In this document: piece by piece, positions 26,453 to 34,346 of the stretch
Numbering within the stretch: the stretch's first letter is position 1
Layout: every line of letters begins with the position of its first letter
Origin: Burkholderiales bacterium
GTDB lineage: Bacteria > Pseudomonadota > Gammaproteobacteria > Burkholderiales > UBA11063
Direction: 5' to 3'
Assembly: GCA_028693355.1 (NCBI GenBank)
Contig: JAQUVM010000015.1
Span: 1 to 34,508, forward strand
Length of the DNA stretch: 34,508 nt
Made by a program: the position numbers and the translations under genes
The notes under the pieces: generated by a model
Told to the model about the DNA's origin: nothing
What the model saw: the letters and a program-made list of their open reading frames with translations, nothing else
Database searches by the model: none

Positions 26453-27191
26453 TTAAACGCCATTCATTACTCCTATATACTGAAACCCCAATAACAATCC
26501 CAAATATAGAAGCAAGCATTACATCACTTAACCAATGATTTAACGTACACACCCTAGAAATAGCAATTAAGAATGGAAGTAAAATAAGCAATGGAGTAAA
26601 TTTTTTATTTTTGTATGCAAGTATAAATGGCACAACTGCCGCCATAACACTAATAGTATGGCCTGATGGCATGCTATTAAATGCATACATTAAATCATTT
26701 ACATCATGAGTTGAACTACGGAAAAAAGCAAAAAAATGCCACGGATCTAAACCAATCGCGGGTCTTTGACGGTTAAAAATAAATTTGAAGATCGCATTAG
26801 ATAAACCACCAAAAAGAGAACTCATTAAACTAATTTTTGCAACTTCTGCAAGCTTATAATTAGAAAACTGACGGGCAAGCATAAAAATAGTAAAAACAAA
26901 CCCAACAACTACACCACCATCACCTAAAGCACAAATCATATCCCAATAAGAATGGAAGATTGGATGCTTTTCAGAATATGCTTTTATAGCCGTAGATACT
27001 GGCAAATCAATAAACCAAATGAATACTAATACCAATATCACACCAAGTAATAGTTTAAATTTGTGATCACAAATCATTTGACATATCTTAGTCGGAACTT
27101 TTGACCAATAGCCATCACGTAGTAAACCAAATAAAATTGGTGCTGCTACTAATATATAACAAATACCCATTAGACTTAAAAAAGGAGGCAT
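26442..27191 (-). CDS. PAP2-family membrane phosphatase
   Basis: This integral-membrane phosphatase (249 aa from ATG 27191) has the three PAP2 motifs: KFIFNRQRP, NSMPSGHT and SRVCTLNHWLSD, with both catalytic histidines present, among about six spans. Family members dephosphorylate phosphatidic acid, phosphatidylglycerophosphate, undecaprenyl diphosphate or lipid A; which applies here cannot be told. The frame extends to a TTG at 27209, but the ATG at 27191 is the more natural start. It is the first gene of an overlapping trio with a secreted PLD-like protein and a MidA-type methyltransferase, and diverges from panB across 456 bp. Confidence 0.9.
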   Translation of the reverse strand: MPPFLSLMGICYILVAAPILFGLLRDGYWSKVPTKICQMICDHKFKLLLGVILVLVFIWFIDLPVSTAIKAYSEKHPIFHSYWDMICALGDGGVVVGFVFTIFMLARQFSNYKLAEVAKISLMSSLFGGLSNAIFKFIFNRQRPAIGLDPWHFFAFFRSSTHDVNDLMYAFNSMPSGHTISVMAAVVPFILAYKNKKFTPLLILLPFLIAISRVCTLNHWLSDVMLASIFGIVIGVSVYRSNEWRLNEK

Positions 27192-27357
27192 ATATACTAT
27201 CTTATTCAATTGTTATGAGATATAAATACTATCATAAAATATGATTTTTACTTGCATATAATTTAGTTTTACAGATATAATCCCAGTATAAACATATGAC
27301 ATATTCTATGCATGTAGTTTTAAATAATTTTAAGCTTAGTTACTAATACTTTTTAGG

Positions 27358-27380
27358 ACTTGATAATGTAAATTACAAGT
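27358..27380. promoter_or_regulatory. Candidate operator dyad in the panB upstream region
   Basis: ACTTG and CAAGT arms flank TAAT/ATTA with a single unpaired A, giving 9 complementary pairs over 23 bp. This could be a regulator site or a small mRNA hairpin. It is about 270 bp before panB, so which gene it would serve is unclear. Confidence 0.25.
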
Positions 27381-27563
27381 ACCATACAATCATGAAACAA
27401 AAAATAAATATACTTCAAAATGATACTTGCTATCACTTATCAAAAATCATATATATAAAACTTCAATTACAATATTGAAATAATTAATATACAGCAATGA
27501 AATTATAGTCTGTAATACTCAATACGAATTCACCATAATTCATAAAATATGCTAATAAAATAT

Positions 27564-27591
27564 TTGAACAATAATTAATATAATCTATTAT
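27564..27591 (+). promoter_or_regulatory. Candidate sigma70 promoter of the pan-coa operon
   Basis: TTGAAC (27564-27569), 16 bp, then TATTAT (27586-27591), 56 bp before the panB ATG. An overlapping TATAAT at 27579-27584 has no suitably spaced -35. The surrounding sequence is so AT-rich that chance matches are likely. Confidence 0.35.
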
Positions 27592-27647
27592 TAAAACATA
27601 ATAATAATAATTATATATACCATTTATATCTTGGAGGTTCTTAAATC

Positions 27648-28460
27648 ATGACTGATTTTTCAATTAAAGATTTTAGTAATTTTAAATCAATGCAAAAAAA
27701 AATTACTATGGTTACTGCTTATGATTACACAAGTGCTCAAATACTAGAATCAGCTGCAATTGATACAATTTTAGTTGGTGACTCTTTAGGTATGGTTATT
27801 CAAGGTAAACAAAATACCATGGAAGTAACTATTGAAGATATTTTATACCATACAAAATCAGTCCGCACCGGAGCACCAAACAGCTTTATTATTGCGGATA
27901 TGCCATATTTAAGCTATCATTTTTCACCAAATGATACAATCAAAAATGCAGCAAAACTAATATGTCATGGTGCAGCAAATGCTGTAAAACTAGAAATTAA
28001 TCATATGGCAGCAATTGAACATATAAAAGCATTAATTTCTGCACAAATACCAGTTATTGGGCATATAGGAATGACACCTCAATCAGTAAATATGTTTGGA
28101 GGATTTAAAGTTCAAGGAAAAACAAACAATGAAGCACTACATATCCTGGAGTTAGCAAAAGAAGTAGAGCGTTCAGGGGCATCTGCAATAGTACTTGAAT
28201 GTATACCAGCACATTTAGCTGAAGAAATAACTGAGACTCTTACTATTCCAACCATAGGTATTGGGGCTGGTAACTCTTGTGATGGGCAAGTATTAGTTTT
28301 TCATGATTTAATTGGACTAACTGACTCCCCACCTAAATTTGTAAAATCATATTGTAATGCCAAAGAAATTTTAACTCAATCAATTGAAACATTTGCTAAT
28401 GAAGTAATGAATGGAATATTTCCTGAAGTAAAACATAGCTTTACCGGAACAATAAAGTGA
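27648..28460 (+). CDS. panB: 3-methyl-2-oxobutanoate hydroxymethyltransferase (ketopantoate synthase)
   Basis: PanB adds a hydroxymethyl group from 5,10-methylene-THF to ketoisovalerate, the first step of pantothenate synthesis. The 270-residue enzyme has ITMVTAYDYTSAQI, the metal and substrate loop ILVGDSLGMVIQG, DMPYLSYH, VIGHIGMTPQSV and PTIGIGAGNSCDGQVLVFHD, all in family order. A strong GGAGG lies 10 nt before the ATG. It is the first gene of panB-panC-panD-coaBC-coaX, and its stop overlaps the panC GTG start by 4 bp. Length and motifs are fully normal. Confidence 0.97.
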   Translation: MTDFSIKDFSNFKSMQKKITMVTAYDYTSAQILESAAIDTILVGDSLGMVIQGKQNTMEVTIEDILYHTKSVRTGAPNSFIIADMPYLSYHFSPNDTIKNAAKLICHGAANAVKLEINHMAAIEHIKALISAQIPVIGHIGMTPQSVNMFGGFKVQGKTNNEALHILELAKEVERSGASAIVLECIPAHLAEEITETLTIPTIGIGAGNSCDGQVLVFHDLIGLTDSPPKFVKSYCNAKEILTQSIETFANEVMNGIFPEVKHSFTGTIK

Positions 28461-29293
28461 AAATAATAACAAGCATTAACGAAATTCGTAATGAAATAAA
28501 AAACCTAAAGAACTCTAATAAAACTATTGGTTTTGTCCCAACTATGGGATATTTACACGATGGACATCTTTCACTTATTAGGGCGGCTAAAAAAACATGT
28601 GATATTGTAATAGTTAGTATTTTTGTGAATCCATTACAATTTGCACCCAGTGAAGACTTAGCTAGATATCCACGTAATTTAACTAAGGATAGAAACTTAT
28701 GTATCAATGAGAGCGTTGATATAATCTTTACCCCACAAACTGATGAAATGATAGGAGAAACCTTAGTCTCTGTCAATATAAAGGATCTAAGCTTGCACAT
28801 GTGCGGTAAAAGTCGAGTTGGTCATTTTAATGGCGTATGCACGATAGTAACTAAATTTTTTAATATCATACAACCTAACAAAGCATTTTTTGGTAAAAAA
28901 GATATCCAACAATTTCAAATCATACGTAAATTAGTATCTGACCTTAATTTTGATATAGAGATAGTTGGCATAAATACTCATAGAGATTCTAATGGTATTG
29001 CTCTAAGTTCAAGGAATAGCTATTTAAGCGAAATAGAATTAAAAACTGCTCAAATAGTACCAGATATTATTAAAAAAATACATAAAGAACTTATTACAAA
29101 TAAATCAGTTATAAATATTATTTATGATGCTATAAAACAAGTTAACACGATATCTGGGTGTAGGGTTGATTATATTGAAATTGTAGATACTAATACTTTA
29201 CAACCTCTAATAGAACGTAAAGATAATTTAATTATCGCAGTAGCAATATTCATAGGTAAAACTAGGTTAATAGATAATATGATAGTGGAGTAA
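28457..29293 (+). CDS. panC: Pantothenate synthetase (pantoate-beta-alanine ligase)
   Basis: PanC joins pantoate and beta-alanine with ATP. The 278-residue protein has the nucleotidyltransferase [14 protein letters not shown] (HIGH-type HDGH), [38 protein letters not shown] and [12 protein letters not shown] (KMSKS-type). It starts at GTG 28457 within the panB stop (GTGA), so its translation is probably coupled, with GGA about 8 nt upstream. A non-ATG start after tight overlap is shared by the next gene, panD. No anomaly in length or motifs. Confidence 0.97.
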   Translation: MKIITSINEIRNEIKNLKNSNKTIGFVPTMGYLHDGHLSLIRAAKKTCDIVIVSIFVNPLQFAPSEDLARYPRNLTKDRNLCINESVDIIFTPQTDEMIGETLVSVNIKDLSLHMCGKSRVGHFNGVCTIVTKFFNIIQPNKAFFGKKDIQQFQIIRKLVSDLNFDIEIVGINTHRDSNGIALSSRNSYLSEIELKTAQIVPDIIKKIHKELITNKSVINIIYDAIKQVNTISGCRVDYIEIVDTNTLQPLIERKDNLIIAVAIFIGKTRLIDNMIVE

Positions 29294-29298
29294 GGATC

Positions 29299-29691
29299 GT
29301 GCAAATTAATGTATTAAGGACAAAAATTCATAGAGCAACCGTAACTGAGGCAAACTTAGATTACATTGGAAGTATTACCATTGATAAAAACTTAATGGAT
29401 GCAATTAATCTTTACGAAAATGAAAGAGTTCAAGTAGTAAATATAAATAATGGTGCTCGAATCGAAACATATGTAATCACTGGTCAATCTGATAGTGGCG
29501 TTTGTTGTTTAAATGGTGCAGCGGCTCGTCATTTTCAAAAAAATGATAAAGTAATTATTATGAGTTACACATGGTTAGCAGAAAAAGAACTTAGCTATTA
29601 TAAACCACAAATTCTTTTTGTGGATGATAATAATAAAATATCTCATAAATCAGATCAAGAAACAGAACAAACGAGTTACAAAATATTATGA
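29299..29691 (+). CDS. panD: Aspartate 1-decarboxylase proenzyme
   Basis: PanD makes beta-alanine from aspartate and self-cleaves at Gly24-Ser25 to create the pyruvoyl cofactor; here the site reads YIGSITID with G24-S25 exactly in place. The 130-residue length is usual (E. coli 126). [19 protein letters not shown] is the conserved C-terminal half. The GTG start at 29299 has GGAG 8 nt upstream and lies 5 bp after the panC stop. The end overlaps coaBC in an ATGA. A short polar C-terminal extension (about residues 112-130) goes beyond the conserved core. Confidence 0.97.
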   Translation: MQINVLRTKIHRATVTEANLDYIGSITIDKNLMDAINLYENERVQVVNINNGARIETYVITGQSDSGVCCLNGAAARHFQKNDKVIIMSYTWLAEKELSYYKPQILFVDDNNKISHKSDQETEQTSYKIL

Positions 29692-30896
29692 AAAATATAT
29701 TAATTGGCATAAGCGGCAGTATTGCTGCATATAAAACTACCCTTCTAATTCGAGAGCTAAGTAAATTAGATTACAACATAAAAGTTGTAATTACTAGAGG
29801 CGGTCAGACATTTGTTACTAAAGAATTAATGGCTGGACTTGGAATAGAAATCTACACGGATCAAAGCATTGATTTAAGCGACCATAATCAGGCAATGTTA
29901 CATATTAATCTTGCAAAATGGTCTGATTTAATTATGATTGCACCAGCTTCTGCTAATTTTATTGCAAAAATAGCTAACGGCATGGCCGACAATTTGCTAT
30001 TAGAAATAATCTTAGCGGCAAATAAAAAACCTATTTATATAGCACCAGCCATGAATTACCAAATGTATCAAAATATTGCTACACAAATAAATATCAATAA
30101 ATTAGTTAGGTTTGGGTTTCAAATTTGCTTACCAAACAGTGGTGAACAAGCTTGTGGTGACACTGGATTTGGACGTATGAAAGAAGCAGATGAATTACTA
30201 AGGATAATAACCGATCACTTCCAAAATACTAATATAACAAATCTAACTGGTAAAACTATTATGATTACACTTGGTGCGACAATTGAGCCAATTGACCCCG
30301 TTAGATTCATCTCTAATAATAGCTCAGGTAAGATGGGAATAGCCTTAATAAATGCGGCATTAGAGACAGGAGCCAAAGTAATTGCCATATATGGCAAGGT
30401 AAGTGTTGCACTACCCAACAATAAAAACCTGCGAAAATTTAAAGCTTTAGCTGCGCATGAAATGCTAGATTCTGTTTTATTAAATATTTCATGTGTTGAC
30501 ATTTTTATCTCATGTGCTGCGATATGTGACTACAAAGTAAAAGAAGCATCCATAAATAAAATCAAGAAACCGACTAATGATGATGCTATATTACTAGAAT
30601 TAGTTAAAAATCCCGACATAATAACAAAAGTAAAAAAACAGCATGAAAACTTATTATGTGTTGGATTTGCAGCTGAAACTGAAAATTTAATAGAAAATGC
30701 TAATAAAAAGCTCCGAGAAAAAAACTTGGATGTCATTATTGCCAATAAAGTTGGGTATAATAAAGTATTCGGTGAAGATAATAATGAAATTCACATAATC
30801 AGTAAAAAGCAAGATATTGTTCATAACTATAATAATACAAAAAACAATGTTGCAAAATATATTTTTAAATTTTTGGAGGGTTATTATGAAACATAA
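29688..30896 (+). CDS. coaBC: Bifunctional phosphopantothenoylcysteine decarboxylase / phosphopantothenate-cysteine ligase
   Basis: CoaBC converts 4'-phosphopantothenate to 4'-phosphopantetheine in two steps. The 402-residue protein has both halves: the FMN-dependent CoaC part with [28 protein letters not shown], the catalytic [10 protein letters not shown] and the CoaC loop [10 protein letters not shown]; then the CoaB part with [24 protein letters not shown] and VGFAAET. Length is normal. It starts inside the panD stop (ATGA) and its last codons contain the coaX ribosome site and start codon (11-bp overlap), so the whole operon is tightly coupled. Confidence 0.97.
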   Translation: MKNILIGISGSIAAYKTTLLIRELSKLDYNIKVVITRGGQTFVTKELMAGLGIEIYTDQSIDLSDHNQAMLHINLAKWSDLIMIAPASANFIAKIANGMADNLLLEIILAANKKPIYIAPAMNYQMYQNIATQININKLVRFGFQICLPNSGEQACGDTGFGRMKEADELLRIITDHFQNTNITNLTGKTIMITLGATIEPIDPVRFISNNSSGKMGIALINAALETGAKVIAIYGKVSVALPNNKNLRKFKALAAHEMLDSVLLNISCVDIFISCAAICDYKVKEASINKIKKPTNDDAILLELVKNPDIITKVKKQHENLLCVGFAAETENLIENANKKLREKNLDVIIANKVGYNKVFGEDNNEIHIISKKQDIVHNYNNTKNNVAKYIFKFLEGYYET

Positions 30897-31656
30897 ATAC
30901 CGAATAGGTGTTGATGTTGGAAATACATTTACTAAAGTAAACTTAAATAACAGCAAAGTTATTATTATTGAAACGCAAGATTTTATTAACAATCATGATA
31001 GTCAAGAAATTAACTCCATTCACTGTAATATTCAAACAGCTGATGAATGCATTGTTTCAGTAAGTTCAGTAATTGGAGATGAGGGAACACAAAAAGTTAC
31101 ACAGCGGATTAATGATTGTATCAGATATGATAATACAAAGACTATCGTATGGGAAAGTAATGATATCATTCAAAAATCAACTATTATTAATTCATCAAGT
31201 TTAGAACATCTTGGCACAGACAGAGCTTTACGTATTTATTATTTAAATAAACTAGCGCATAATACTAAAGAAACTAGAATTGGCTGTGGCTGTGGAACAG
31301 CATTTACAGTTGAAGTTGTAAGAAATCATTGTTTGGTTGAAAGCTACATCATTCCAGGTCTAGATATGCAGCTAGAATCATTAAATAAAAAAACAGCAAA
31401 ACTGCCATTGATTAACTCAAAACAAATACTTAAACAACTATCCAAAGAACATATATTCTCAACACCTTATTCGATAATGAATGGTGTATTAAATGTATAT
31501 ACAGGGGTAATAGACAATTTATTAAAAAAATTCCACCCTGCTACTGTGGTTTTAAGTGGTGGTTATGCTGAAGTACTAAAGAAACTTTACGAAGGTAACA
31601 ACGATATTTCAGTCGTAAAAAATCTAGAGTCTAAAGTTCTAATTGATTTAGTATAA
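30886..31656 (+). CDS. coaX: Type III pantothenate kinase-like protein with missing catalytic Asp
   Basis: CoaX phosphorylates pantothenate, the committed CoA step. The 256-residue protein shows the ASKHA phosphate loop GVDVGNTFTK near residue 8, LEHLGTDRALR near 105 and IIPGLDMQLESLNKKTAKLP near 155, which fix the family. The motif that is normally DxGTAxT reads GCGTAFT: the position of the general-base Asp is Gly135, preceded by Cys134 and followed by Cys136. No Asp is within reach on either side, so canonical activity is doubtful unless another residue substitutes. I start it at ATG 30886 with GGAGGG 5 nt upstream; the open frame continues back to 30817 inside coaBC. It is the last gene of the operon. 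Confidence 0.85.
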   Translation: MKHKYRIGVDVGNTFTKVNLNNSKVIIIETQDFINNHDSQEINSIHCNIQTADECIVSVSSVIGDEGTQKVTQRINDCIRYDNTKTIVWESNDIIQKSTIINSSSLEHLGTDRALRIYYLNKLAHNTKETRIGCGCGTAFTVEVVRNHCLVESYIIPGLDMQLESLNKKTAKLPLINSKQILKQLSKEHIFSTPYSIMNGVLNVYTGVIDNLLKKFHPATVVLSGGYAEVLKKLYEGNNDISVVKNLESKVLIDLV

Positions 31657-31665
31657 TATTATTAT

Positions 31666-31703
31666 AGTGTTTCAATATTGCTTAAAAACTATATTGAAAC
31701 ACT
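31666..31703. terminator. Inverted repeat between convergent genes, probable terminator
   Basis: A perfect 13-bp stem (AGTGTTTCAATAT at 31666-31678 with ATATTGAAACACT at 31691-31703) and a 12-nt loop lie between coaX (plus) and the aminotransferase (minus), 12 bp from the latter's stop codon. There is no T-tract on either side, so it is not a classic intrinsic terminator, but position and symmetry fit an end structure for both transcripts. Confidence 0.55.
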
Positions 31704-31715
31704 TATAAGTATCTA

Positions 31716-32810
31716 TTATCTGCCAATAAAACTTTTAACAGCTTCTATAATTTTATCTTGCGTATTATGATCTAAATAAGGATGCATTGGTAAACTTACT
31801 ATTTTTGAAGCAACTTCTTCACTAACAGATAAATCTTGGCCATGATAATTTTGTGTAAAAATAGGTTGTTTGTGTAATGGAATTGGATAATGCACTGCTG
31901 TTGGTATACCATTATCATTTAAATGTTTAATTAATCCATCACGATCATCAATAAGCAAAGAATATTGTGCATAAACTGATGTATTACCCGCTGCTAAAAA
32001 TGGCGTAATACAATTTGCATCATTCAGTAATACATTATAACGATTAGCAACTTCAGCACGTAATTTAACTTCATTTGCAAATATCCGCATTTTTGATAAT
32101 AAAATTCCTGCTTGCAATGTATCTAAACGTCCATTTAATCCAAGTACAGCATGATGATAACGCTTATCTTGTCCATGAATGCGAATCCAATGAATCTTCT
32201 GTGCTAATTCATCGTCATTAGTAAAAATAGCTCCACCATCACCATAACACCCAAGAGGTTTTGAAGGAAAAAAGCTAGTTGTAGCAACGGTAGTCAAATT
32301 ACATGATTGGCGACCTTTGTATGTTGCACCAAAACTTTGGGCACCATCTTCAATTACAACTAAATTATGCCTAGCTGCTATAGCATTAATCGCATCATAA
32401 TCAGCACATTGACCGTATAAACTAACAGGAATAATCACTTTAGTTTTTGATGTGATTAGTTGCTCTATCTTATTTGGATCTAGATTATAAGTTTTTTTAT
32501 CAACATCAGCAAAAACAGGTATTGCGCCGAGTAAAGAAACCATTGAAGCAGTAGCAATAAATGTAAAAGCTGGTACGATAACTTCATCGCCGGCCTTAAT
32601 ATCAAGGGCCATTAAAGCTATTAATAACGCTTTTGTTCCATCACACACTCCGATACAATGCTTTGAGCCATTATAATCAGATAATACACGCTCTAACTCT
32701 GGTACTTTATCGCCCATTATATATTGACCTGATTCTAAAACCTGATTGATTTCATTTAATACATCATCTTTAATTAGCTCATATTGTTTTTTTAAATCAA
32801 TAAACTGCAT
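31716..32810 (-). CDS. DegT/DnrJ/EryC1/StrS aminotransferase, WbpE-like
   Basis: This PLP-dependent sugar aminotransferase (364 aa) has the internal-aldimine lysine in TTSFFPSKPLGCYGDGGA, preceded by VVIEDGAQSFGATYKG. The segments KVIIPVSLYGQCADYDAI, HGQDKRYHHAVLGLNGRLDT and GIPTAVHYPIPLHKQP closely resemble what I recall of Pseudomonas WbpE, which aminates a UDP-3-keto-glucuronate derivative in O-antigen synthesis. The exact substrate remains an inference. GGAG precedes the ATG. It sits 44 bp after 5-formyl-THF cyclo-ligase on the same strand, with no other nucleotide-sugar gene in view. Confidence 0.85.
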   Translation of the reverse strand: MQFIDLKKQYELIKDDVLNEINQVLESGQYIMGDKVPELERVLSDYNGSKHCIGVCDGTKALLIALMALDIKAGDEVIVPAFTFIATASMVSLLGAIPVFADVDKKTYNLDPNKIEQLITSKTKVIIPVSLYGQCADYDAINAIAARHNLVVIEDGAQSFGATYKGRQSCNLTTVATTSFFPSKPLGCYGDGGAIFTNDDELAQKIHWIRIHGQDKRYHHAVLGLNGRLDTLQAGILLSKMRIFANEVKLRAEVANRYNVLLNDANCITPFLAAGNTSVYAQYSLLIDDRDGLIKHLNDNGIPTAVHYPIPLHKQPIFTQNYHGQDLSVSEEVASKIVSLPMHPYLDHNTQDKIIEAVKSFIGR

Positions 32811-32854
32811 CTAATACTCCAAAGTATATTTTTATTCTAAACCAAAAATAAATT

Positions 32855-33409
32855 TTATTTAAAGTCCAATCGTTGAATATTACTAACAAAAAAATCTAGT
32901 TTAACATCATGAACTTCCACTGGCAATTGATCAAATACCTGCCATTCATAACCAACACCACAAAAAATCATATCTGCATGTCTCGTTGCAAAAGTGCTAT
33001 CATAATATCCGCCACCCTGCCCTATTCTATTGCCTAGTTTATCAACTGCAACTAGTGGCATAATTACGAGGTCTAGATTATAACACTCTATTTCATTAGC
33101 TATTTTATAATCTTCTGCTACAAAGATAGGAGAATCGTCGCTAGATAATATTTGCTCAAACCTAAGAATTCTATTTTCATTTATGGCAATAGGTTGATAT
33201 ATATTTATATTGCAATCTAATAGATATTTTATCGTTGGTTTTAAACTTATCTCTCCATTATAAGCATGGTAGATAGCAACATTTTTTTTATTTTGTAATA
33301 TTGGCAATAAATTACCCAATAACAAAACTCCCAAGCTTAGTGATTCTGTATCGCTAATACTCTTGCGTTTTGTTCTTATCTCTTTACGAATAAATTGTTT
33401 ATCAAACAT
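32855..33409 (-). CDS. 5-formyltetrahydrofolate cyclo-ligase
   Basis: This enzyme (MTHFS, YgfA/FAU1 type) uses ATP to convert 5-formyl-THF to 5,10-methenyl-THF, returning stored folate to the active pool. The 184-residue protein has an N-terminal basic helix (FIRKEIRTKRKSIS), VAIYHAYNGEISLKP near residue 43, the signature GNRIGQGGGYYD near 128 and the closing LPVEVHDVKLDFFVS. Length and motifs are normal. In many bacteria the gene follows zapA and the 6S RNA (ssrS); neither is seen here. An extended -10 precedes it. Confidence 0.92.
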   Translation of the reverse strand: MFDKQFIRKEIRTKRKSISDTESLSLGVLLLGNLLPILQNKKNVAIYHAYNGEISLKPTIKYLLDCNINIYQPIAINENRILRFEQILSSDDSPIFVAEDYKIANEIECYNLDLVIMPLVAVDKLGNRIGQGGGYYDSTFATRHADMIFCGVGYEWQVFDQLPVEVHDVKLDFFVSNIQRLDFK

Positions 33410-33442
33410 AATATTACCTACTGTATTTCAGATAAAATATTT

Positions 33443-33451
33443 ATAATAACA
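33443..33451 (-). promoter_or_regulatory. Extended -10 promoter of the 5-formyl-THF cyclo-ligase gene
   Basis: On the minus strand TGTTATTAT gives a near-consensus hexamer with a TGN extension, 33 bp before the ATG at 33409. It would also serve the WbpE-like gene downstream. Confidence 0.45.
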
Positions 33452-33491
33452 TCGTTAAAAAAGCGATCCTATAGCTCACGTCAATAAAGTA

Positions 33492-34346
33492 TTATTTCTT
33501 CGATGTTTTAACTAAAGTTACTATATTGTAAACTACAATTCCTAATAAAATCCATTTCAAAGTATATGAATCAACCTTACTAATTAATGGAGCTGCCACC
33601 ATTACACCAAGCACTCCAGAAATAATTAATATTACCGTGCTTTTAGCATAAAACTTTTTGCTTTTAATAAATGAATATGAAGTCACTGGCATTTGATAAG
33701 CACTTGCACTTGCCATAATTGGAAAAGCAATAATTGGATTAACCCCAAATAAGAAAATACTTGTTTTGACTAATGAGTAATATCCTACTCCAAAAGCTGG
33801 TAAAAATCCAGCGGCTAACATAAATATTGCAAAAATAGCTAACTTAAGCCCACGAATCTCATCTGCTCCACCATTTATATTTAAGATATTTAATTGAGAT
33901 AATAATAGTAAAACCCCAGTAAATGCAAACGCTATTATCATAACTCGATGTACAATTTTTGCGTTTACTCGAACAACTATGGTACCAGACAAATATCCGC
34001 CAAGAGCAATCATTGATATAGCAACTAATAAAGTAATTATGTCAAGTTTAATATAATGAAGAAAAATTATCATCTGAAATACAGCTGTTACCATAGCTTG
34101 AATATTCATAGTACCAATCAACTTTACATCATCAGGCATAACGCCAAGTATCCTACGTAAAGCAACAATTACAGCAAAACTACCAATACCAACAGTATCA
34201 AGCAGGTTTGAAATAAACCCAATAAAAAATACCTTTGCTTGTTCAACAACGCTTAATGTCTCTTTATGATAATGACGTACAAATAAAACTAATATACCAA
34301 TAGATAAAACTACTGCAATAACTTTAAGAATATCAAAATAATTCAT
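33492..34346 (-). CDS. TSUP (TauE/SafE) family permease
   Basis: This 284-residue membrane protein has about eight spans arranged as two repeats, typical of the TauE/SafE family of small-anion or organosulfur exporters and importers. The N-terminal repeat carries FIGFISNLLDTVGIGSFA near residue 42, and the second repeat has AGFLPAFGVGYYSLVKTSIF near 180. The substrate (sulfite, sulfoacetate, taurine-derived anions or other) cannot be told. AGAAAG lies upstream of the ATG. It stands 82 bp upstream of the cyclo-ligase, which has its own promoter candidate, so it may be a single-gene unit. Confidence 0.88.
   Translation of the reverse strand: MNYFDILKVIAVVLSIGILVLFVRHYHKETLSVVEQAKVFFIGFISNLLDTVGIGSFAVIVALRRILGVMPDDVKLIGTMNIQAMVTAVFQMIIFLHYIKLDIITLLVAISMIALGGYLSGTIVVRVNAKIVHRVMIIAFAFTGVLLLLSQLNILNINGGADEIRGLKLAIFAIFMLAAGFLPAFGVGYYSLVKTSIFLFGVNPIIAFPIMASASAYQMPVTSYSFIKSKKFYAKSTVILIISGVLGVMVAAPLISKVDSYTLKWILLGIVVYNIVTLVKTSKK

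Larger units (their letters stand above)
27192..27647. other. Divergent intergenic spacer, 456 bp
   Basis: This is the longest non-coding stretch in the window, extremely AT-rich, between the PAP2 trio (minus) and the pantothenate operon (plus). It holds a panB promoter candidate, a 23-bp dyad (ACTTG-A-TAAT-GTAA-ATTA-CAAGT, 27358-27380), a short dyad TGATA-CTTGC-TATCA (27421-27435) and TTCAAT...ATTGAA (27462-27479). No reading frame with a ribosome site and no RNA gene is evident. Confidence 0.5.

Noticed and set aside
27181..27190. AAAGGAGG on the plus strand near the PAP2 start
   Set aside because: It is the complement of Met-Pro-Pro-Phe codons of PAP2 and no plus-strand gene follows it.
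28441..28800. 119-codon minus-strand frame opposite panC
   Set aside because: Antisense shadow of panC; no independent evidence.
30215..30992. Three minus-strand frames opposite coaBC and coaX
   Set aside because: Antisense to conserved motifs of both enzymes, with low-complexity hydrophobic translations.
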